A stretch of DNA of 13,820 nucleotides, taken from contig JAQUCQ010000047.1 in assembly GCA_028686145.1 (NCBI GenBank), positions 1 through 13,820 on the forward strand. Reading direction: 5' to 3'. This DNA is from Desulfuromonadaceae bacterium. Lineage in GTDB: Bacteria; Desulfobacterota; Desulfuromonadia; Geobacterales; Pseudopelobacteraceae. Shown in pieces: positions 1 to 6,001 of the stretch. The notes under the pieces were generated by a model that was not told where the DNA came from, did not search any database, and worked only from the letters and a program-made list of their open reading frames with translations. Position numbers and translations under genes: made by a program. Within the stretch, counting starts at the first letter, position 1; the number at the start of each line of letters is the position of its first letter.

Positions 1-10
1 TTCGATAGAA

Positions 11-319
11 TTACCGGGCCGTAGCCGGGTAATGGATCTTCACCCACAGTTCTTTGACAGATAATAACCCTTGATCCTTCAGACATTTGTTGGTCAAACC
101 GGTATGGGCGGCAAGTCTTCGGGACATCGCCCACGGGCCGCTTCTGTTCAGTCCCGCACGGAGGGCAGTGCCAAGTTGCGTACCAAGCGCCAGAAGATTG
201 AAGTATGCCTGGAAGAACGAGGGCGATGGGTAGACTGCGAGCCAACACCGAAAGTACTGAGGAAAACTGAGCGGCTCAAACATCGAACTTAATCCATATT
301 TTGACAGCCAGACTTGCAT
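11..319 (-). pseudogene. C-terminal remnant of a group II intron reverse transcriptase/maturase
   Basis: The last roughly 55 residues of this minus-strand frame resemble the maturase/DNA-binding tail of bacterial group II intron proteins. They contain a GPWAMS stretch, then LTNKCLKDQGLLSVKELW, and end in KIHYPATAR at a TAA. The upstream part of the frame (about positions 190-319) does not resemble the family, and no reverse transcriptase domain or YADD motif follows towards position 411, so this is at best a fragment. The intron 3' end would lie to the left of the window. It differs from the intron protein at the right edge, whose tail ends in VHALQ, so the two would be different introns. The identification rests on recalled family features rather than an alignment. 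An unrelated open frame is the alternative. Confidence 0.5.
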
Positions 320-347
320 TGCCCAGGTTTGACCGAATTATTCCCTC

Positions 348-377
348 TTGACATAATTCCTTTTCTATAGCTATCAT
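348..377 (+). promoter_or_regulatory. Probable sigma70 promoter of lexA
   Basis: A perfect TTGACA (348-353) is followed after 18 bases by TATCAT (372-377), which is close to TATAAT. A strong ribosome binding site, AGGAAGG (400-406), lies five bases before the lexA ATG. I found no E. coli-type CTGT-N8-ACAG box, nor the GGTT-N2-C-N4-G-N3-ACC pattern that I recall for Geobacter LexA. The autoregulatory operator is therefore not identified. Confidence 0.6.
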
Positions 378-411
378 TTGATATATTCAGGCAAATAACA
401 GGAAGGATATC

Positions 412-1020
412 ATGCAAACGCTTACCACTCGCCAGCAGCAGGTCTATACATTCATCAAAGACTACAGCGAGACCAACGGTTCTTCTCCCACCCTTCGGGA
501 AATATCCGCTCATATTGGTACTGCCGGAACCGTTACCGCTATGATGCATGTCGCTGCCCTGGAGAAGAAGGGTTACCTGCGGCGCCGGGAGGGAAGCTCT
601 CGCGGCATCATTTTGCCGCAGACACCGTCTGCAACAGTATCACTCCCCATTGTCGGCAGGATACGTGCCGGTATGCTGCACCCCGCCATTGAAGATATCA
701 CCGGTCATCTGAACGTGGACAGCAGCATCGCCAAGGGTGACGGCTGTTATTTTCTCATGGTGGAGGGCGACTCCATGATCAACAAGGGCATTCTCCCCGG
801 CGATATCGTATTGATTCGTCCCCAGCAGGTGGCCAACAACGGCGAAATCGTAGCGGTCATGGTTGATGGCGACGCCACCCTTAAGCAGTTCTTCAGAGAG
901 AGCGATCATATTCTGCTGCAACCGGCTAACCCCGCCTACGAGCCTATTATAATTCGTCCCGATCAGGGTGAGGTGACTATCGTTGGCAAGATGGTCGGCC
1001 TGTTTCGCAACGTGGAGTAG
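412..1020 (+). CDS. lexA: LexA-type SOS repressor with autoproteolytic domain
   Basis: This 202-residue protein has the full LexA layout. An N-terminal winged helix (residues 1-66) contains TTRQQQVYTFI and SPTLREISAHIG and ends in LEKKGYLRR. The S24 peptidase domain follows, with the cleavage pair Ala86-Gly87 in RIRAGM, the nucleophile Ser121 in VEGDSM and the general-base Lys158 in DATLKQF. LexA binds operators of DNA-damage genes as a dimer and cuts itself when bound to RecA filaments on single-stranded DNA. The length and catalytic residues are normal, so it should be functional. The start is set by AGGAAGG five bases upstream. The gene runs into a small gene six bases downstream. The polymerase and YedK genes about 3.5 kb away are likely partners. 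On an accessory element this may be a second LexA beside the host's own. Confidence 0.93.
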   Translation: MQTLTTRQQQVYTFIKDYSETNGSSPTLREISAHIGTAGTVTAMMHVAALEKKGYLRRREGSSRGIILPQTPSATVSLPIVGRIRAGMLHPAIEDITGHLNVDSSIAKGDGCYFLMVEGDSMINKGILPGDIVLIRPQQVANNGEIVAVMVDGDATLKQFFRESDHILLQPANPAYEPIIIRPDQGEVTIVGKMVGLFRNVE

Positions 1021-1026
1021 GTAACC

Positions 1027-1275
1027 GTGTCAGCCAAAGTCTCTATACGTGTAGCTGCAATATTTTCACCCGGCGGCAAAGTCACTCCCAAATGGTTTGA
1101 ACTGAACCGCCGTAAGCATGAGGTTAAGGCCACAACCTATTTCTGGCGGGATCGGATCGGCGAGGTTCCACTATTGCACTTCGCTGTCACAGACGGTGAA
1201 GCTCTTTATGAATTGATTTATAACATCATTGACCAATCCTGGTCTTTAAATGGACTGCAAACAGAAAAGCCGTGA
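1027..1275 (+). CDS. Small protein of unknown function in the SOS module
   Basis: This frame encodes 82 residues from a GTG start, six bases after the lexA stop, which suggests co-transcription and translational coupling. There is no membrane segment and no cysteine. The sequence alternates beta-type stretches (VSIRVAAIF, TTYFWRD, LLHFAVTDG) with one helix-prone stretch (EALYELIYNII), and ends near WSLNGL, so it is probably a compact alpha/beta protein. I have the impression of having seen similar short genes next to lexA and Y-family polymerase genes in Geobacter-like genomes, but I cannot name the family. Position suggests a role in the SOS module, though nothing in the sequence shows an activity. 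Confidence 0.75.
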   Translation: MSAKVSIRVAAIFSPGGKVTPKWFELNRRKHEVKATTYFWRDRIGEVPLLHFAVTDGEALYELIYNIIDQSWSLNGLQTEKP

Positions 1276-1305
1276 AACACAGAACTATCCTCCATATTGA
1301 CATGA

Positions 1306-1329
1306 AATGTAACCCCCACTTGTTACATT
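1306..1329. repeat. Perfect inverted repeat AATGTAAC-N8-GTTACATT
   Basis: Eight-base arms AATGTAAC (1306-1313) and GTTACATT (1322-1329) surround an 8-base spacer. It lies 30 bases after the small gene. It is not followed by a T-run, so it is not an evident intrinsic terminator. A related TGTAAC-N10-GTTACATT dyad lies directly before the polymerase gene (4745-4768), at the other end of the presumed inserted block. It may be a repressor operator or a boundary repeat. Confidence 0.6.
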
Positions 1330-1442
1330 GCCAGACTTGGATCTGATAATTCCAATTGTCACGATAATCGTTAATAGACATTTTTAATAAAAACCTGTAT
1401 ATCATTCCACAGCATTTCGTCGGACAATTACGGTAAACCGAC

Positions 1443-1618
1443 GCCCAACCAGACAAGTGCACGTGAGAAGTGTCCCTCCACGACATTGGACAAGGAAGGA
1501 TAAATGAAAACATTCAAGTCAAGTTGGTGGTCCGTGAAGTGCCCACACGGGTGACGGGCGTACACAAGTCGGAGGCACGCAGACGCTGACGCGCTGGTGC
1601 GCCTCCACGACGTTGAAC
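1443..1618 (+). repeat. Possible integron-type recombination site region (attC-like) with a direct repeat
   Basis: This gene-free stretch holds GCCCAAC (1443-1449), matching the RYYYAAC end of attC sites, and GTTGAAC (1612-1618), matching the GTTRRRY core. The start codon of the next gene follows 14 bases later, as in gene cassettes. A 16-base direct repeat, CTCCACGAC(A/G)TTG(G/A)AC, occurs at 1476-1491 and 1603-1618. A GGAGGC...GCCTCC fold lies at 1571-1606. At 176 bases it is longer than usual attC sites and the internal pairing is irregular, so this is a weak call. Confidence 0.25.
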
Positions 1619-1632
1619 GTGAGACAAAACAT

Positions 1633-2322
1633 ATGAAACAATCTGTATTACAAAGTATCCGTTTGTTCCGACGTGACATGGGAAACCTTTTATTTCACTT
1701 CACTAGAAGTCGTCTGGCTGGGGTAATTTCTCCTGCTTAAAATACGGGGTTCCCTGGGATACCTCTTCCACCATCGGCTTTTGCAGCAAAGACTGCATTC
1801 GAAGTACTTACAGGAATACTTAAAAGTGGCAAGATAGCGGGAGCGCCAGGTTTTGTTAAAGGCGGCCATCGCTGTGTATCCTTTACGGAGTGGCCTGTTT
1901 CTGAGCTTGCGTCTTTATTTGCCATAAACGGAGAACTTGCCAAGGTGGGCGAGCGCCCACGTTATGAACCTTATGGCATCGCAGTAAGGAAAGATTGGCT
2001 GTTTCAACGAAATGGACGGCCAGTTATCTATCAACCGGATTCGGAATATCCATTGCTACCTCCACAACTACAATGGCGTCATGTCCGCTATGAGCCTCCG
2101 AATGTTGATTTTACATGGGAACGTGAGTGGCGAGTTCAATGTGATGAACTGCAAATAGCACCCAATGAAGTTCTTGTGCTGGTCCGCTCAGTCCAAGAGG
2201 CACATTCTATCACCTATGGTTTTTCACAACTAAGTACAGGACCAGACCCTAAAACAGGAACAAATGTGACTTGGAGCAATCCGAGCTGGACGGCAGTTTC
2301 TTTAGATTTGTTCGGCATGTAA
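1633..2322 (+). pseudogene. AbiGi/DUF2971-like gene interrupted by one in-frame stop
   Basis: One continuous frame of 230 codons runs from ATG 1633 to TAA 2320-2322 and is broken only by TAA at 1738-1740. The first part reads MKQSVLQSIRLFRR and then LLFHFTR. After the stop the same frame continues with EVLTGILKSGKI, CVSFTEWPVSEL, RYEPYGIAVRKDWL and VDFTWEREWRVQ. The order (HFT...L..IL..G, then CVSFTE, then YGIAV.K.WL, then an EWR block) resembles the AbiGi/DUF2971-like families, some of which act in abortive infection. That assignment is recalled, not searched. Without suppression the gene would give a 35-residue peptide. A second start is possible at GTG 1945, which would give a 125-residue C-terminal piece. 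The gene starts just after an attC-like core and is probably a cassette gene. Confidence 0.7.
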
Positions 2323-2328
2323 TAGGGG

Positions 2329-2384
2329 TGATAACCACCGAGCGATAAGGCTATCATGACGGGTTAATGGTGGCCTGGTTGAGC
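2329..2384 (+). repeat. Weak attC-like structure after the broken cassette gene
   Basis: The core-like GTTGAGC (2378-2384) matches GTTRRRY. AACC (2333-2336) can pair with GGTT (2377-2380), and ACC (2337-2339) with GGT (2369-2371). A GATA/TATC hairpin (2344-2347 with 2352-2355) lies inside. It begins seven bases after the preceding stop codon, as a cassette site would. The left core TGATAAC does not match RYYYAAC at its first three positions. The remainder up to 2513 shows nothing else recognisable. Confidence 0.2.
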
Positions 2385-2513
2385 AGAGAAGACCGGAAGG
2401 GCCAGTCCTTAACACAATACAAAAGTAAAAAGAGAGGGTTCAACTAGGCAGAAGCAGCGGCCTAAAACTGCCGATGTTCTCCCGAACCGTTACCTGAGTG
2501 CAAGAGGAAAATA

Positions 2514-2981
2514 ATGAATCCTATATTCAGAGATTTCATCGAGCGACTGGAGCCAAAGTTTCAGCAGCTAATTACTATGGCCCCTGTCAAGTACTGCAAC
2601 CTACCTCGCCATCTCCCCAAACGAGGATTATATCTGTTCTCCGACGGAGATGCGCACCTTTACGTCGGCAGGACAAATCGCCTCAGGGAGCGGCTTCGAG
2701 GCCATTGCACCCCCAGTGCCACTCACTTTACAGCTACATTTGCCTTCCGCATTGCACGCCAAATGTCAGGATTTCTTAAAGCAACTTACAAAACAGAAGG
2801 ATCACGTGCTGAGCTTGTATCCCATGAAGTTTTTGGGCCAGCTTTTGCTAAAGCTAAGGCACGGATTGTTGATATGGATCTAAGATATGTAGAAGAGAAC
2901 GAACCTGTCTCTCAGGCATTGCTTGAAATATATGTTGCGACTGTATTAGGAACTCCTTTCAATGATTTTGACAACCATTGA
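2514..2981 (+). CDS. GIY-YIG family nuclease-like protein
   Basis: This 155-residue protein carries the GIY-YIG signature as GLY (38-40) and YVG (50-52). The family Arg region follows in GRTNRLRERLRGH (52-64). A candidate metal-binding Glu138 lies in LLEIYVATVLGTPFN, with Asn150 near the C-terminus. GIY-YIG enzymes cut DNA using one metal ion and occur in homing endonucleases, UvrC, Slx1 and some restriction enzymes. No separate DNA-binding domain is visible, although residues 1-37 and 70-130 are not assigned. The start is supported by AAGAGGA just upstream. The next gene begins 32 bases later on the same strand, and both may belong to one cassette ending in the attC-like site at 3611-3672. 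Its role could be defence or mobility. The substrate is unknown. Confidence 0.8.
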   Translation: MNPIFRDFIERLEPKFQQLITMAPVKYCNLPRHLPKRGLYLFSDGDAHLYVGRTNRLRERLRGHCTPSATHFTATFAFRIARQMSGFLKATYKTEGSRAELVSHEVFGPAFAKAKARIVDMDLRYVEENEPVSQALLEIYVATVLGTPFNDFDNH

Positions 2982-3013
2982 AATACTTTACTGTCTAAGG
3001 AGATAGGCAAGAA

Positions 3014-3616
3014 ATGTGTGCATGGGTTTCTATCGGTAAAGACGTCATACTCTCTATATCAGCCATTGTTAGCGTCTCGCTTGCTATATACGGCTTGAAA
3101 AGTTGGCAACGAGAACTTGCAGGCAAAACAAGATTCGAAGCTGCAAGGCGTCTGCTTCTAGCAGTTTATAAGATAAGAGAAGAATTTTGGACCGCTCGTA
3201 ATCCTTTTATACCGGCGGCAGAATTTCCATCTGGGTGGACAGGGTCGTATAACAGATCCACAGAAGAAGAGTTTCAAGCAAATCTACATGTATATAAACA
3301 CCGGTGGGAGCAGCTCATGGCAACAATACAGGATCTTGAAGCCTCCTCATTGGAAGCTGAAGTCCTTTGGGGGCAACACATAAAAGTGAAAACAGACGAA
3401 ATTCTAGAATGCCTAAGCACGTACCGGACCTCTATTGATTCAAAGCTTGACAGCATCAGGTCTGGAAGTGGCGGGTCAGATCATGAGTTCACAAAATCTG
3501 TTCAACAAAACCTTCATGCAACGAGGAAGGGTACTGATCAACTTTCAAAGAAAATGAAAGATGCAATAACTTCCGTAGAAGAAGTCGTAAAGCCGTTCTT
3601 GAAGCATGACAGTTAA
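3014..3616 (+). CDS. Membrane-anchored, coiled protein of unknown function (cassette gene)
   Basis: The protein has 200 residues. Residues 8-28 form one hydrophobic helix (DVILSISAIVSVSLAIYGL), likely an N-terminal membrane anchor. A largely helical, charged soluble part follows, with a Ser/Gly-rich linker near residues 145-155 and a Lys-rich C-terminal helix. No catalytic motif is recognised. AAGGAG lies 11 bases before the ATG. The stop codon TAA is embedded in the left core of an attC-like site, the typical arrangement of an integron gene cassette. Proteins of this outline (short N-terminal helix, then helices) are common as unannotated cassette products. Pairing with the GIY-YIG gene 32 bases upstream suggests joint function, but this is inference. 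Confidence 0.75.
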   Translation: MCAWVSIGKDVILSISAIVSVSLAIYGLKSWQRELAGKTRFEAARRLLLAVYKIREEFWTARNPFIPAAEFPSGWTGSYNRSTEEEFQANLHVYKHRWEQLMATIQDLEASSLEAEVLWGQHIKVKTDEILECLSTYRTSIDSKLDSIRSGSGGSDHEFTKSVQQNLHATRKGTDQLSKKMKDAITSVEEVVKPFLKHDS

Positions 3617-3672
3617 CAAACGGCGTCAGCGGTCTACGCTCCGCTTGCCGCTACGCCTCAGCCGCGTTGGAA
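3611..3672 (+). repeat. attC-like integron recombination site
   Basis: The site starts at the stop codon of the preceding gene. GGCGT (3622-3626) pairs with ACGCC (3653-3657) and AGCGG (3628-3632) pairs with CCGCT (3648-3652), leaving C3627 unpaired. Such an extrahelical base is typical of folded attC bottom strands. AAC (3615-3617) can pair with GTT (3666-3668). The right core GTTGGAA differs from GTTRRRY only at the last base, and the left core AGTTAAC is degenerate. The 62-base size is in the usual range. No integron integrase gene lies in the window, so it may be a captured or orphan cassette. Confidence 0.55.
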
Positions 3673-3735
3673 ACCAAACAGAGGAATATTCTGTGCTGGC
3701 GAGATGAGAAAAAGAGTAACGTAGGAGTATGTCTT

Positions 3736-4539
3736 ATGACGGAGCTAAAGCATAATGAAAAACTAAAAAATCTTGTGAATTCCTCGGGGTTCCCGCTACA
3801 GATCGGGCTGGCCCATCAGATCGACTTGACGCGGCAGAGTCATGGCTGGAGAATCCTGTTGACCGAGCATCCATGGCAGCATCCAGAAACATCCGAGAAT
3901 GGTTTTATTGATCTAGTAGTGGAAAATCACTATGAGACGCAGGTGATGGTCATCGAGTGCAAACGAGTGCGAGATACTGAGTGGTTATTCCTGATTCCAA
4001 AGGAAAATCCGAATCCGCGGGCGGTTGCGAATACATGGATCACGTATCTGCAAGAGGACAATGCCAGGAAGTTCAACTGGACGAATCTTTCTCCTGACCC
4101 CACGTCTTATCAGTCAGAGTTCTGTGTCGTCCATGGTCAGGACCCGAAGGCCAAGCCGATGCTGGAAAGAGTCGCTGCACAGTTAGTTGATTCTACTGAG
4201 GCGTTCGCATTGGAAGAATATCAGATCCGAAAACCTAACCGAGATTTTTTGAGGATCTATGTCAACGTTATCGTCACAACTGCTGAAATAAAGGTGTGTA
4301 AGTTCAAGCCCGATGATATCGACATCGCTACAGGTGAGATTGCCGCAACTAATTTTGAGACAGTTCCTTGGGTAAGATTTCAGAAAAGTCTTACGACGAG
4401 GTCTGCTAAAGTAACGTCAGCCAAGCATGTTGCAGAGATGGCAAAGGAAAACGAGAGAACTGTCTTTGTAGTTCACTCAGAACATTTTATTGAATTCTTA
4501 AAGCAATGGGACTCAAACGTAAAGCCAGAACTCTTGTAA
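3736..4539 (+). CDS. PD-(D/E)xK superfamily nuclease-like protein
   Basis: The protein has 267 residues from ATG 3736, which is preceded by AGGAG at a spacing of 8. The frame is open further upstream to a TTG at 3667, but that codon lies in the attC core and lacks a ribosome binding site. Residues 56-78 hold the signature GFID (Asp59), a 14-residue hydrophobic and loop stretch, then IECKR (Glu74, Lys76), which fits the metal-binding core of the restriction-endonuclease fold. Glu44 may be the helix residue before the core. The C-terminal half is a mixed alpha/beta region without a recognised domain, with EHFIEFLKQW at the end. It follows the attC-like site directly, so it is the next cassette or the host-side gene after it. 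Type II restriction or another DNA-cleaving defence role is plausible. No methyltransferase is nearby, which argues against a classical restriction pair. Confidence 0.65.
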   Translation: MTELKHNEKLKNLVNSSGFPLQIGLAHQIDLTRQSHGWRILLTEHPWQHPETSENGFIDLVVENHYETQVMVIECKRVRDTEWLFLIPKENPNPRAVANTWITYLQEDNARKFNWTNLSPDPTSYQSEFCVVHGQDPKAKPMLERVAAQLVDSTEAFALEEYQIRKPNRDFLRIYVNVIVTTAEIKVCKFKPDDIDIATGEIAATNFETVPWVRFQKSLTTRSAKVTSAKHVAEMAKENERTVFVVHSEHFIEFLKQWDSNVKPELL

Positions 4540-4550
4540 GACAACAAGGA

Positions 4551-4573
4551 GAATTCGAAGGGAATTCGAAGGG
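4551..4573 (+). repeat. Tandem duplication of an 11-base unit
   Basis: GAATTCGAAGG occurs twice head to tail (4551-4561 and 4562-4572), followed by another G. It lies 12 bases after the nuclease-like gene. The remainder of this intergenic region to about 4700 holds only a weak CGCCCG...CGGGCG hairpin near 4633-4656 and no T-run. Confidence 0.8.
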
Positions 4574-4700
4574 TGTCAGGTCTAAACATTGACAAGATAC
4601 AGGGATTTCCAACAAGGAAAATGGACACCGATCGCCCGATGAAACTTGGCGGGCGGGTCATTTCCCGAGCCGTTCAAATACACGTCTAAATAACAAAAAT

Positions 4701-4768
4701 GTTACAAGTTAAATTAACTAACAAAATCAGTTACGTAACATATGTGTAACACATGCAAGGGTTACATT
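4701..4768 (+). promoter_or_regulatory. Cluster of GTTAC/GTAAC palindromes before the polymerase gene
   Basis: In under 70 bases there are a perfect 10-base palindrome GTTACGTAAC (4730-4739), the perfect odd palindrome GTTAAATTAAC (4708-4718), and a TGTAAC-N10-GTTACA dyad (4745-4766) that abuts the coding start. Single GTTAC at 4701-4705 adds another half-site. Such density just before an SOS gene suggests an operator array. The lexA upstream region lacks this motif, so LexA itself may not be the binder. Confidence 0.45.
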
Positions 4769-4772
4769 TGAT

Positions 4773-5978
4773 ATGAATGCATTTTTTGCCTCTGTAGAGC
4801 AGCAGGCGAATCCTGAACTGCAAGGGAAACCGATTGCCGTTGTCGGCGGCCATGGCCGAACTGTCATCACGACAAGCTCCTATGAGGCCCGGGCCAAAGG
4901 CGTCAAAACCGGCATGGCTGTGTGGGAAGGAAAACGGGCTTGTCCTGAGTTGATTATCGTTGTCGGTGATAACAAGAAGTACACCTACACCTCCACCAGG
5001 ATCAACGAGATTTTCCGCGATTATACACCTGAAGTTGAAGCGTTCAGCATTGACGAGAGCTGGCTGGACGTTACCCACTCGCTCTCCATCTTTGGCAGCG
5101 CTGTCTCGATAGCCTACCTGATCAAAGCCAGAATTCGCCACAGCTTTGGCATCACTTGCTCCATTGGTATTGCTCCCAACAAACTGCTGGCCAAACTCGC
5201 CTCAGACATGCAAAAGCCTGACGGTCTGACCATCATCACCCCGGAAGATGTCTCCCGGACCCTGGAACGCCTGCCGATCGGAGATCTCTGTGGTGTTGGC
5301 AAGAAAATGCAGAAGCACCTGAATATGCTGAGTATCTACACCTGCGGTGAATTGGGGCGTTGTGAAGAAGAACGCTTAACACGCAAGTTCGGTATCATCG
5401 GCAAACGTCTGAAGGAAATGGGCCAGGGCATTGACAATAGTCCCGTCATCCAGTTCGGTGAGGAAGACGATGTAAAATCAGTTGGGCACAGCAGCACTCT
5501 TGAGCGGGACTTATCCGATCCGGTAGAAATCCGGCGTTTCCTCCTGCGCTTGGCAGAAATGGTCGGCAGCCGGGCACGGCGCTACAACGTCAGCGGCAAA
5601 ACGATTCACCTTTATGTCCGCTATGCAGACTTTTATAGCTCCTGGGGCAAACAAACGACGCTCAAGTCCCATACCAATCAGTCTGACGACATCTACCGCG
5701 CCGCCCTTGGCATTCTCCACACCGTCGAACTCGAACAGCCAGTGCGATTACTGGGAATCAGCCTAAGCAATCTCAAGCATCAGGATGAACAACTGCCTTT
5801 ATTTGTCGAAGACCGGAAAAAGCTGGAGGCAACAAAGGCCATGGATGCGGTTAATGCGCGGTTTGGTGACATGGTGGTGACGTACGGCAGCCTGTTGCCG
5901 GGAAAAGAGCAATCAGGGAGCCATGTAATCCCGCCGAGCTGGCGGCCGGATGGCATAAAAAATGTGGATGTGAAGTAG
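4773..5978 (+). CDS. dinB: Y-family translesion DNA polymerase (DinB/UmuC-like), start region altered
   Basis: The frame encodes 401 residues from ATG 4773: MNAFFASVEQQ, SYEARAKGVKTGM (palm and finger contacts), catalytic FSIDE (Asp94, Glu95), SIGIAPNKLLAKLASD, and a thumb helix-hairpin-helix near GVGKK. The little-finger domain follows, with a beta-clamp binding motif QLPLF at 340-344. The product copies past DNA lesions in the SOS response. The first catalytic Asp of this family, in the HxDMxxFFAxVE motif, would be the GAT codon just before ATG 4773. No ATG, GTG or TTG lies further upstream in frame before TAA 4719-4721. ATG 4753 in another frame reads MQGLHLI and hits TGA at 4774-4776. One extra base near 4770 would give MQGLHLDMNAFF, a perfect family N-terminus. 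The gene as written may therefore lack a metal ligand, or contain a frameshift or base-call error. YedK follows 23 bases later. Confidence 0.9.
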   Translation: MNAFFASVEQQANPELQGKPIAVVGGHGRTVITTSSYEARAKGVKTGMAVWEGKRACPELIIVVGDNKKYTYTSTRINEIFRDYTPEVEAFSIDESWLDVTHSLSIFGSAVSIAYLIKARIRHSFGITCSIGIAPNKLLAKLASDMQKPDGLTIITPEDVSRTLERLPIGDLCGVGKKMQKHLNMLSIYTCGELGRCEEERLTRKFGIIGKRLKEMGQGIDNSPVIQFGEEDDVKSVGHSSTLERDLSDPVEIRRFLLRLAEMVGSRARRYNVSGKTIHLYVRYADFYSSWGKQTTLKSHTNQSDDIYRAALGILHTVELEQPVRLLGISLSNLKHQDEQLPLFVEDRKKLEATKAMDAVNARFGDMVVTYGSLLPGKEQSGSHVIPPSWRPDGIKNVDVK

Positions 5979-6001
5979 CAACGCGAAACGAGGTGGTTAC
6001 C

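Noticed and set aside
375..384. CATTTGATAT occurs both before lexA (375-384) and before the polymerase (4765-4774)
   Set aside because: It is a 10-base AT-rich match without symmetry or matching flanks. Chance or a shared start-region sequence is as likely as a regulatory site.
1226..1679. Two overlapping minus-strand frames over the attC-like region
   Set aside because: No ribosome binding site, no recognisable protein features and atypical Cys/Ser-rich composition. They overlap recombination-site-like and plus-strand gene sequence.
3667..3735. Longer start (TTG 3667) for the PD-(D/E)xK gene
   Set aside because: The TTG is part of the attC-like core and has no ribosome binding site, whereas ATG 3736 has AGGAG at good spacing.
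4633..4660. CGCCCG...CGGGCG hairpin as terminator of the nuclease-like gene
   Set aside because: Short stem, 11-base loop and no T-run.
5993..6001. GTG start three codons before the YedK ATG
   Set aside because: It would bury Cys2, which must be N-terminal for activity in this family.
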